Shown: positions 34,801 through 44,889 of the stretch, one piece after another
Layout of the letters: each line of letters opens with the position of its first letter
Position numbering within the stretch: position 1 is the stretch's first letter
Origin: Oscheius dolichura
Lineage: Eukaryota > Nematoda > Chromadorea > Rhabditida > Rhabditidae
Assembly: GCA_932521035.1 (NCBI GenBank)
Contig: OW051496.1
Location: 1,054,001-1,118,000, forward strand
DNA length: 64,000 nt
Direction of reading: 5' to 3'
Made by a program: the position numbers and the translations under genes
The notes under the pieces: model-generated
Seen by the model: the letters and a program-made list of their open reading frames with translations, nothing else
What the model was told of the DNA's origin: nothing
The model's database searches: none

Positions 34801-36379
34801 AGAAGAACTGCTCCCTCGACGACGGAAGCCCCACCAGCTGATGGAAATCTAATGAAACCTATTGGTTTACCAGAAGAATCGGAAGAGTGCTCGATTTGTG
34901 TGGAACGATGGGTAAATCGGCAGCTGGGATGTGGTCATTTGATTTGTTGCTGTTGTTTGGGAGAAATATGGAAGGTAAGTGGCTTCTCTAAATAATCTAC
35001 CTAGAAAAGTAGATCCGTAAGGTGCATGGGAGCTTCTATTACACTTTCAAAATACAAAAAAAACTTATTTTTTACAGCAAAATGTCCTAGTAACCGCTGT
35101 GTTACTAGCCCATGCCACGCTGGCTCTAGGACTGCGCAATAGAAGCGCATAACCTTACGGATCAGTAATAAAATAAATAAAATACCTCGAGTATGACGTT
35201 GATCTAATCTTTTTTCTGAATAGAAGAGAAATAACACAAATAAAAACAAGAAAATGGTAGTAAAAGGAAAATAAACACCCAAGTTCAATTCCCCAGCAAA
35301 TAAATAATTTCTAGGCTGAAAAGAGCCCCACAATTCGATGTCCCTTCTGTCGGAAAGATGTTGAGACCGTGAGGAAGCTGATAATAACCGATGGGGGAAA
35401 TGCACTGGTAAATGAATGCTGCGGGGAGATTCTAACGTTAGCTTCATCACATACAAGCACAATGACGCGTGGATCATACGACGAATTTACAATTAACCCT
35501 CCGTTAGATATTCAACCCGAGCTATAGATTGTTTCTGTTATAAAAATGGAAGTCTTTCAAAAAATAAAAAAATAAACAGACCTGTTGAAATGCTCGACAA
35601 AACTGTTGCACATCTCATCCGTTACAACACGATGATGCCCCATATCACGGCGATTCGCAAGAATTAAAATCTGAAGTATACTCATAATAAAAAATAAAGA
35701 CAACAATAAGAGAAAAGAATCACCGGTATATTAGGCGGAACTTTGTCAGCTTCCTTTTGGACATAATCCCATGTCCAAGTTTTTGTCAGATCAAAGACTA
35801 AAATAACCCCATGGGCTCCCTTATAAACATCGACGAAACGGGCGTCACACGCCGCATCTTCCAGCTAAATTTTGGAAATAAATCAAAAAACAAGAGGATT
35901 TGCAGTACCACATCATTCTCCTGGGCGTCTATTTTGTTAGACAGCTTCAGTTTATCATTACGGACGCGTTTCTTAGTAGACTGATCGACGATATCCCAAA
36001 CGTCTACTTTGACAATATCATCCGTTGCTCGATAATTCCAATGGATATTCACAACCTGAGCTGGTTAGTAAAAGCAGAGAAGAAAATAAGGAGAGTACTT
36101 GAATCTCCTCGGTGGCAATGTATTCCTCCTGGAAGGAGAAGCCCTGCAACCGGCGGAGGAGGCACGACTTTCCGACGTTTCTATCTCCTCGAATTACAAT
36201 TTTCACTGGAGAATTCGAGCATTAAATTAGTCGAAAGTCTCACTGTTGTACTGCACTCCTTTGGCAAATTTTCTTTGGAGTTCCTGGTCGACTCGGCGAA
36301 CTCCAGATGGCATGATCCCCCCCGGCGTATGCAGTCCATCCTTCTCCCCGCCCAGCTTTCGGCGTAAAGCCGATATCAT
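31864..36379 (-). CDS. rabl6: Rab-like GTPase RABL6 (Parf/RBEL1 family)
   Basis: Fourteen exons join in phase to 624 residues: 36379-36244, 36205-36099, 36055-35909, 35864-35724, 35670-35582, 33687-33567, 33352-33249, 33212-33043, 33004-32893, 32815-32673, 32632-32487, 32444-32340, 32296-32174 and 32094-31864. The N-terminus matches RABL6: [11 protein letters not shown], then [18 protein letters not shown]. The P-loop is GDRNVGKS; the usual DTAGQ box is replaced by VWDIVD and the NKxD box by [10 protein letters not shown], as in this atypical family. The helix [15 protein letters not shown] ends the GTPase part. A long disordered region follows, then a lysine-rich stretch and the family terminus LEEFLGG...DDYDPL. 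Intron 5 (33688-35581, 1,894 bp) is by far the largest and contains a whole gene on the other strand. It follows NTMT1 by 198 bp, operon-like. Confidence 0.95.
33414..33566 (-). other. Open stretch in RABL6 intron 6
   Basis: A 50-codon lysine/leucine-rich frame ([17 protein letters not shown]) lies inside the intron. It is not in phase with exon 6; intron retention would stop after two codons. I treat it as chance. Confidence 0.3.
34089..35527 (+). CDS. Multi-pass membrane RING-finger protein nested in RABL6 intron 5
   Basis: Five exons join in phase to 307 residues: 34089-34209, 34257-34384, 34474-34680, 34720-34974 and 35315-35527. Four hydrophobic segments lie at about 27-41, 54-78, 101-124 and 148-171. 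A C-terminal RING (about 209-249) follows: CSIC, then [10 protein letters not shown], then CPFC. The zinc ligands are complete only when exon 5 is joined across the 340-base last intron, which supports that join. A RING on a membrane protein suggests a membrane-bound E3 ubiquitin ligase. I do not recognise the specific family; RNF170-like proteins are a comparison, but their RING/membrane order differs. The acceptor of exon 4 (CGTTAAG) is weak. The gene starts 401 bp and ends 54 bp inside the host intron. Confidence 0.85.
35012..35163. mobile_element. 152-bp inverted-repeat element in the nested gene's last intron
   Basis: The termini GATCCGTAAGGT and ACCTTACGGATC are perfectly complementary. 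Pairing continues inward with GCTTCTATT against AATAGAAGC. A separate hairpin CTAGTAAC/GTTACTAG and a CTAGCC/GGCTCTAG match lie inside. It could be a MITE or a structured RNA excised with the intron. It lies on the sense strand of the RING gene and in antisense to RABL6. Confidence 0.75.
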
Positions 36380-36577
36380 CTGACACTTTTGTGTCAAAAA
36401 TCGCTGTAACAAAAATATAAATGTATTCAAGACGATTAGACGTCAAACCGATATTACTTGAAACCAAAAAAATTGAAGAATATGTTTATTAGTGAGCAAT
36501 AATTGAATGAAAAAATGCCCAAAGGGCATTATAACAAATAAAATTTAACAAAATACAATCAACAAAAAGAAATGACA

Positions 36578-37509
<932 letters not shown>

Positions 37510-37777
37510 GCTCAGGAGCCTGATTGTTGCTCTACTGAAGGAATATCGAAGTATGGACAATATCTGAAAGAAAAAAACAATATAAATCGGTCAATAAATG
37601 AAAGAAGAGAGAGAAGCAATAAATTCGAAGCGAGAAGGAACCACATGTTCATGCGAACGCCAACCGTTGCTGACGTTTGATCAGAAGCATCTGATTTCGC
37701 TCTTTCACTTTTTATATTCCAAATTTATAATTTCTAGTTCAAGAATCCACTTTCTAGAGATTGAGAGGCAACAGTGT
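37510..37777. promoter_or_regulatory. Divergent spacer between NTMT1 and VHL
   Basis: The two start codons are 268 bp apart and face away from each other, so both promoters or trans-splice outrons must fit here. An open frame from 37598 runs into the VHL start in the same phase, so the VHL N-terminus could be longer. I see no clear TATA or factor site. Confidence 0.5.
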
Positions 37778-38579
37778 ATGGAACTAGAACCATTCGGATC
37801 ATTGAATCCTCTCGGCCTAGCTGATAGCGTGTTTTCTACAAAGACTGCTGGCCCTCAACCTCAGGTGCTCTTGCCCCTGCCCAATATGAAAAGAACCTTT
37901 TAGATAACCGTCTGTTTTCGCAATAATAATCGATCTATTGTTGATATTCATTGGATCAACGAGAAGGTTCACTTTTCATGCAATAAAAATGATAAAATTT
38001 TAGAGACAACCTCTCCGTTACGCTCAATTGAAACGGGGTCAATTTGTTGTCATAAAAACATTTCCAAAACATCCGTGGGTATTCCGTGAAGCTGTCACTG
38101 GTGTTCCTTGCCTGTTTAGCATCTTTCTAAAAACTCCAGAAGGAACAAAACTATCGGCTCCTCGTGAAGTAAGCAATTACAAAGAAAGAAAATAAAATTT
38201 GAAGGTATATTGGCCACATCCGTTTCCTGCACAAGTTGTTGCCCTTGTGGAAGTTGTTCTTGTTGAATCTCGTGAGTTGGCATCTTTTCAAATACGTTTT
38301 CACTTTTTAGATAAACCTCTTGTAGATCTGTGTGTAGCTAAAATTGCTAACACAATAAGAGAAGATCGAACAATCAACAATCTACCACTGCCAGCAAGTC
38401 TACTGGTAAGTGGGAAAATTTGAGAATAAAAGAGAGCCATCTAAAGATCAAAATTCAAGAGCAAAAAATGGCAAAGAGAATATATTTTTCAGACAAAGGT
38501 TTGCATTTACCTTGCCCGAAAGAAAAGATATCAGCAAACAGTCACTCCACTCCTTACAAGAGGAAATGAAGCAGAGTAA
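37778..38579 (+). CDS. vhl-1: von Hippel-Lindau tumour suppressor homologue
   Basis: Five exons join in phase to 200 residues (human 213): 37778-37864, 37904-37966, 38004-38168, 38205-38405 and 38493-38579. VHL is the substrate receptor of a Cullin-2 ubiquitin ligase that binds hydroxyproline on HIF. The beta-domain is seen as CFRNNNRSIVDIHWINE, then Y56, then KTFPKHPWVFREA. The Elongin-C/Cullin-2 helix appears as PLVDLCVAKIANTIRED. Of the human hydroxyproline-pocket residues, Y98, H115 and W117 align with Y56, H73 and W75. H110 and S111 align with K68 and T69 by my hand alignment. Intron 1 is only 39 nt and is required, because reading through meets a stop. The start choice is uncertain. An unrelated gene follows about 210 bp downstream on the same strand. 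Confidence 0.85.
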
Positions 38580-38789
38580 GGTGAGAAAGACCTAGCGAAA
38601 AGTAATAACAATAAGCAGAGCCCCGTAAAGGTGCCCTCAAATAAGTAAAAGTAGATTTCTTAGACGTTTTCTGTGCAACACCCAATATTTCTTTTTTTTT
38701 TCTCGCTTGTACACTATGCAGCTGTTAGATCTTCGGTTCACATCGCACAAATCAATTTTTATAACATTGTAAAGCGTTGCATTAGTAGT
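38580..38789. other. Spacer between two tandem genes
   Basis: It contains TTTTCTGTGCAACACC at about 38,669, shared exactly with a repeat element at about 56,515. A poly-T run (38691-38700) and TATGCAG at about 38,719 could be an acceptor for the downstream message. Confidence 0.4.
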
Positions 38790-40996
38790 ATGCGCTATAA
38801 CATTAACCAAAGACAAATATATCAATCTGCAAGCCACATGAAAACAAAAAAAAAACAACGAAACGAACTGAACGAGAAAATACAGCTACTCGAAAGTGAC
38901 ATTGTAAAAAGCGCGTGTCGTTATGTAACGCAAGTTCTTCCGATTTTACTTTTTCTCGGTTTTTGATGTTTTTATATTCGTTTCTTTTACCTCAACATAC
39001 AAAATAATTTTAGAATAATATGCTAGATGAAGATTTCAATCAAGAGATGGAAACCCTTGGGCCGGAAGCAGCAGTAGATAAATTTCAAGAAATACTGGAA
39101 GTATTTGCAAAAGACAAGTAAGCACTGCTTTTTTTTCATTCACAATCCTTTGTTACAGATGTATCACAACATTATCTCGCTTCTACCGTAGCATCAATAT
39201 CTTGGGATATGCAAAGCTGAGAAATGCAATGAAAGAACAGCTGCCACCGTTAGTACAGAAATTATGGAAAGAAAAATCGAATGGTAAGCTATTTTTCTGG
39301 CTGCTGGCTTGCTATCATAATTTTTAGAAGAAGCCTGTCAAGTTGCCAGAATTCTTTGTTATATTCTTCTTTTGGAAAAGACATATTTTGATGAGGAAGC
39401 CGTTGACGATATTTGGAAAGGTCTTTTTACAAAGGTATGTAGCTCCGTATATTTTAACAATTTATTTTTCGTTGTTTATATCATAAAATGCTTGTTATTC
39501 TTCTAATTCCAGGAGATAAAATCTATTAAAAAGTCTCCAGTGATGGCTCTATTAACTGTCTTACTTACTGATGATCACGGGGCGTCCGAAATTCTTTCAA
39601 CTCATAGTTTTCCCTTGAAAATGGAAAATGAGGCAGACACATGGGAATTTGTACAAGTATGAAGTGTTCAATTAATTTAATATTATTTTTTTAGTTTGTG
39701 AACATCATTAGAGATCATAAAGAGGTGCTTCTTCATGTTCATGCCACAGTTGCTAACAATATGGTTGCTCAAGTACTGAATTATTATAAAGTTACATCAG
39801 GTGGTGAAGACTATGTATGTTTCTTAATTTTATAGCTAGCTTATACATAATTTTCAGCTACAAGTTATACAGGAATATCTTGAAAATAAGGAATTAAAAA
39901 ATCGGCCAGATTTTACGAGAGACATTACAAGTGAAGTGAAAATGGAAGAAGGAGATAGTCAGCCGGAGCTAATTAAAGAGTACGCACTGTTTTGCTATTT
40001 AATTCTTTTGCTTTTAGAAAAGAGCAGATAAAATTGAAATATTTAATAGAAGTGGCTGATACAAGACCAGAAAAGTTAAAAGATATAATAAAAGTACTAT
40101 CAGCCGATAAAGTAAGTTTGTCTTTCGTTATTAGCAAATTTTTGTTTACAGTGCATTAAACTCCTAACTAAATTACCGTCAAAGGTAAAAAATAATGAAA
40201 AAGCCTGTGCCTTGGTTGCTAAATATTTGATAAAGAAACTACCACCGACAAATATTGACAAATTACTAGGTATTCCTCATATTTTTTTCCTTTTTATTGC
40301 CATGTTCAGATATTTTGATTGAAATTGCTGATATAGATGGTCTAGATCCATGTGTTTTAAATCTCTGTGCAGAGTTCGTGAAAGCGTCGGCTACTAAATC
40401 TACCGAAAGGGAAATTGTTACGTTAAGCCTGTCTATTGCAAGTTCTTATAATCAAAAAGTAAGTTTTTCTTTTTCTCTTGAAATAAAATGCTTCAGGATT
40501 TTGACGTTGATGCCGTAATGGCAATGGAATCTCTACTTCATAAATGTATTTTGTATGCACACGACAGCATCAATAATGACAGAGTGGCGCTTTACTCGTA
40601 AGTTTATCCGTTTCCTTTCCATTATATTTTCCAGGCTTTTGCTTATTCACTACTTCCATGCCCTACAGAAAGTTGTTGAAAGGAAAGATGTAGACGAAAC
40701 ACTAAAGGAAAATATGAGTTATCATTGCGCTCAAATTTGCAGAATTATTACTCAACATAAAATTTATTTCCAGAGAGTAAGACCAGACCATTTTGTTTTT
40801 ATTCTTCGCTTTGCAGAATGTCGTTTTTATCATATCAGAAATTCTTGAATCACCATTTTTGGCGACTTATCGACTCCATCAAATCGCCGACCCGCCAAGC
40901 AGAGCTCTACTGGCAATTGGATTGCCACCAAAAGCTAAACGTCGTTATGCTAAACTGTTGCCAGCTATGAAGAATGCCAGCCGTTTCGTTGCCTAA
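38790..40996 (+). CDS. Unrecognised helical protein, multi-exon
   Basis: About a dozen exons with short introns give roughly 490-500 residues. Early joins are clear: one exon ending at 38924 (...VKSACRY), then 39014-39117 (NNMLDEDFNQEMETLG...) and 39159-39283. The last exon ends RRYAKLLPAMKNASRFVA with a stop at 40996. The whole protein is predicted mainly helical, with repeated leucine-rich amphipathic segments, which suggests an alpha-solenoid (HEAT-like) fold. I see no catalytic motif and cannot name a family. The start is uncertain: ATG at 38790 and ATG at 38838 are in frame and both precede a lysine-rich stretch (KTKKKQRNELNEKIQ). It follows VHL in operon-like spacing and converges on the RING gene, whose distal stop lies 135 bp beyond. 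Confidence 0.7.
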
Positions 40997-41131
40997 GTTC
41001 TTCATTTTATTTGTTATTGTTGGATTTTATAAATTTATACATTTAATTTCATACACAGATCCGCTACTCCTTGGAACACTCTTTGGAACAAAGACAAATT
41101 CAACTACAATTTTATTGAACGCTTCGCTGAT

Positions 41132-41610
41132 CTAGAACCAGAAAAAAAGACTATTGAATTCCTTATCAATACGAATACTTTCCATCTCCTTTTGAATATA
41201 GATTCTTCGCATCTCTTCTCGAAGACTTGAGCTTGATTGAGCCTCATTTTCATACAAATAATCATGAATAAATGGCGGTAGACCATTGATCAATGAATAG
41301 CCAATAGTGGCTATTACCAAAATACACACGCTCCGAAAAACGAGTTTGGTAATAAACCAAACGGCACTTCTGAAGTAGCCGATTAATTGCCATAGCCATC
41401 CTGGTTGTTTAGTTTCGCTCAATTCTTCACGCATCCACTCATTTTGCAAAACAACTCTTCTTAGGAGAGTTCGAAGTTCGTTGCATTGAATATCCAGTGT
41501 TTGAACCTGAAATAAAAATAAAATAAAGTTAGAATGTTGAAAACCTCTTCCATGGCAATATTCATCGAATTTGTAATTTCTCTGCATTTCTGTTCGAGGT
41601 ATCGTTCTTT
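41132..41610 (-). CDS. Possible alternative C-terminal exons (form B) of the RING gene
   Basis: Two exons, 41610-41545 and 41506-41132, read KERYLEQKCREI... then VQTLDIQCNELRTLL, a membrane segment around FRSVCILVIATIGYSLI and a charged tail. They begin with an acceptor in the same phase as exon 5 of form A, and the first residues resemble each other (KQRLENRCKEL against KERYLEQKCREI). I could not find a start codon that reaches this frame by splicing from its own upstream DNA, although an internal ATG (MNIAMEE) exists. Joining to RING exon 4 at 42134 would give about 284 residues. The alternative is a separate gene starting at the internal ATG. Confidence 0.6.
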
Positions 41611-41883
41611 CTGAAAAAAAAAAATTTACTACAGTTAAATTCTATACGATATTGATGGGTTTTATGTGAAAATATTGAAGGAATAACTCACCGGATGAGA
41701 TATAAAAGCTGAAATTTTGCAAGGAGGCGGACACCTACCATTGGAAATTCACATAATTGTGAATAAATGTATAAAAATCCATATGCATCCTATTATATTT
41801 ATTTGCAGCTCTTATAAAATCAAATACCCGTTTCTAAAACACTGGGATGAATTTTTTACAAGTATACAGAAAGGTAAGAAGAC

Positions 41884-42686
41884 CTAATTTCCTGAGAGGG
41901 TGCTCAAAATGATATAGGATAGGACGAAAACCACAATTGCTATGTAGTTTTTCATCTCTCTCTTTTTGTGCTCTTGGAATTCGTTGTTGGTCCGATTATT
42001 TTGTTGTTCCAGCTCTTTACAGCGATTTTCCAGTCGTTGTTTCTATAATATTTTTTTCCTGGGTAAGGCTAGGAGGAACAAATAGGAACAGGAACAAATA
42101 CAAATAATAAAAATGGAAAAAAAAACTACTTACAGCTATCATCACAGTAGCTACAGCTGCTTTTGTCATATCTTCTTCGGGAGAAAACGTCGTCAGCTGC
42201 TGTAGAATATCTTCTATTATATAATTCTTTATTACTCTTTTACTCGAACACGATTCTCTACATAAGGGACAAAGAAAGATCTAAATTTCATATCATTTTC
42301 ACAAAATCTTCGTAAATTACTCACCGATTCATTGTTTACAACTGTTGTTAGATTTTCCCTCATTGAAATATTTCTAATACACGATGCACAAAACGTATGA
42401 CCACATTGCAACACTACTGGAACCTGTAAATATGCTTTATAACAATAAAATAGATGAACAAACCGAAGCATAAACATTATAGCATACAGGACAGCAAAAA
42501 ATTGACGAATCTACCAAAACTGTGTCGGCTCCTTCTATATGATTTACTGGATGCTGAAATGAACAAAATAACAACGCAAACAAAAATAGAAAATACCTTA
42601 TTTTTAGGTAATTTAACTCCGGAGACTTTGGTTAATAATGATCGTAGAAATCCTGCCATGCCTCCTGTAATAGTGCACATGATCAA
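41884..42686 (-). CDS. RING/coiled-coil tail-anchored protein, form A
   Basis: Five exons join in phase to 190 residues: 42686-42597, 42553-42476, 42423-42325, 42280-42134 and 42042-41884. A complete C3HC4 RING spans about 51-96: CPVC (51-54), QCGHTFCASC (62-71) and CPLC (93-96). The RING closes only if the 44-nt intron between exons 3 and 4 is removed; reading through gives a frame lacking the last CxxC. After the RING comes a helix (DILQQLTTF...), then a short coiled coil (KQRLENRCKELEQQ) and one membrane segment at about 171-187 near the end. The likely role is a membrane-anchored E3 ubiquitin ligase. I do not recognise the specific family. Confidence 0.82.
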
Positions 42687-43552
42687 CGTGGGAAGATGAT
42701 AAGAAAGTGAAAGCGTCGCTTATCAGTCAATGTTGACATTTTGCACAGTTGAAAGGGTTCATTTTAGAGGGTTGCATGATTTTTGCTGTTAGCTAAATTT
42801 ATTACTGCTAGCTGTATAAAATCGATGTATTTTGATGAACTGCTAATTATAGATCAAGAAAATACTGAAACAAATAGAGAAAAGAGTAGAAAAGGTCAAA
42901 AAGCAGATGAAAGTCAGCGAAATGAACTTTGCGAGAAATGGGCAGCTCCCGGTCATTACGTAATGCGTATGTAATGATCAACGTCAGCCAGAAGTTGACC
43001 AGCACTAGAAAGTTCAGTGTTTTGCATAAATTTCTGGTGTTTATAAGGCAAAACAGATAAGAGAAGGTAAAAAAAAGAACTAGAGGAGAAAAAATGAGCC
43101 AAAAGCACATAGGAGTGGACGAATTTCCCTAGAATTTGATTTTTTTGATGTTTCTCGGGGAACTAATGTTTGTTTCTTTTATTTTCTCAAATGTACGGAT
43201 TATTGGAGTGTTATTTTATCTCAAAAAATAAAGAAAACAACTAGAGGAACGTAATAAAGAAGAAAACATGAAGGATAACAAAAGACAAAAGGGTTTCTGA
43301 CCGACAGCACCGGTAACCGTCATCGTGGTCAAGTTTCCTTTCGTCCTTCGTAAATCGGAGCGTCCTCCTCAAAATTAATAAACTAGGGAAACTATAGTGG
43401 TGGTCCGGCGACTCCGCGGATCAGATGCTGGTGCTCCACACAGCGAGAGCTGGAGGTAGAGACTTACTTTACCGATTGGCTTCAGCAAGAGATCCGGGAG
43501 TGCTTTCCCGAGGGTGAGGAAAACGAGGTCGATTATATAGCCACGGATTTGC

Positions 43553-43580
43553 CAGCAGCCGAGATTTTACGGGTGCAGCG
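43553..43580. repeat. Repeat family B, single arm
   Basis: CAGCAGCCGAGATTTTACGG followed by GTGCAG. It is followed by GCGCCGCTTTCCTCGGCG, which has a counterpart beside the arm at 44,190. Confidence 0.8.
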
Positions 43581-43634
43581 CCGCTTTCCTCGGCGCCTCG
43601 GGCAAGCTTCTCCAATTTACCAATTTAATTTCGG

Positions 43635-44140
43635 CTCTTGCAGCAGTTCTACACATCCAATCTGAGATTTTTTCATAACAAACTATAGATCAGAACCTCC
43701 TCTTTGAGTTGATATGTAAAAAATTCAGAAAATATCATCTTATGTTAGAGTTGTGAAAGAATTGGTGAGCCATGTTCGATTCTATTGAACTTTGAAGCCT
43801 TTTGGCGAGCATCGACTGTTTTTCCTTTTTCAGCAAAATCTACATATCCATATGATAAGTTCTTTACATCCAATCATAGAACAGGATCTCCTCTTCAAGC
43901 AAATATGAAAAAAACGTAGAAAATATCATCTTATGATAGAGTAATGAAAGAATTGACGAAGCATCGTCGATTTTGCAATTGAACAACGAATCCAACGGGT
44001 GTGTCATCATCTTGTGGCTTTTTCAACCAATTCTGCACATTATTTACCCAAGTTTTTAGCATCAAACGATAGATCTCGATCTCCTCTTCAAGATGAGGTA
44101 TAAAAAATTAGAAAATTTCATCTTATAAATGAACAGTTAC
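43635..44140. repeat. Three degenerate repeats of about 190-200 bp
   Basis: Units begin near 43,635, 43,826 and 44,024. Shared phrases are TCTACAYATCCA, ATAGAWCWGRAYCTCCTCTT and GAAAATATCATCTTATG, in the same order in each unit. The third unit is shorter. Confidence 0.8.
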
Positions 44141-44189
44141 TAGTTGAATCGGAAAATTCTGTAATTCCCCCTGCCCAAGGAAGGCGCCG

Positions 44190-44220
44190 CCGCACCCGTA
44201 AAATCTCAGCAGCTGCGCGC
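44190..44220. repeat. Repeat family B, single arm in opposite orientation
   Basis: CCGCACCCGTAAAATCTCAG followed by CAGCTG. The complement extends outward into CTGCCCAAGGAAGGCGCCGC, matching the flank of the arm at 43,553. Confidence 0.8.
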
Positions 44221-44889
44221 TACGGCTTTCTGGCGCGAAAATTCTACAATGCAAATTATTTGCTCAACCTCTTGAGGTTTGTAGATGTTCCGACCCATCG
44301 AAAGATGAGGTTGGGAAAATAATTTTTGAAAAGCCTTCCCCTTGAGGGAAGGCAAGAACAAGCAGACTGACCATAAAGTGAGGACATCGCCAAGAGGCCG
44401 GAACAAGAATTTTTGAAACAACATTTCCATTTTTAGGAATGGAAATAAAGTAAAAAGAAGAGAATTTCGTGAAGGATATCATTTGGAACGACGTTTTTCT
44501 TTCCGTATCTTCTATATGTCGGGTGAGAATTGAATAATATCTATATTTTTTACTCAGTAAAAGAAAACAAGAAGAGTAAACAATTCTGTTTGTATAACAA
44601 CAAGAAGGAGGAAGATAAGAATACTGACATATAGATAAACAAAAATATACGACGAAATAAAAAAAGGAGGGGCGGGATTATATGTGGATATGTATACATA
44701 TGGGGATGAATATATCTACCGGGAATGGAAAAAAAAACAGAAATAATAAATGTAATCTAGCGACTTGATTTTTAAAAATAGAAAAAATATATTTTGAGGT
44801 AGAAAAGAGAAGAAAAAAACAACTGCGAGGAGAAATAATAATTATGCGTAGAAAAAAACTAAAAAATAATATAAGGGAAAAACAGAAAA

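Larger units (their letters stand above)
42687..44889. other. Gene-free spacer with repeats
   Basis: A 49-codon frame starting at 42827 (MYFDELLIIDQ..., ending WAAPGHYVMRM) is unrecognised. 43,100-43,550 shows no structure beyond a GC-richer 43,400-43,550. From 43,553 to 44,220 two family B arms flank three copies of a roughly 190-bp repeat. 44,500-44,880 is A-rich and precedes the E2F stop on the minus strand. Confidence 0.55.

Noticed and set aside
42827..42975. Small protein ending WAAPGHYVMRM
   Set aside because: 49 codons with no signal, no recognised family and no splice partner. It could be an isolated exon, but nothing supports it.
44044..44065. SL1-like stretch (ATTTACCCAAGTTT)
   Set aside because: It lies inside a degenerate 190-bp repeat, lacks the rest of the spliced leader and any donor or Sm-site arrangement, and other repeat units do not keep it.
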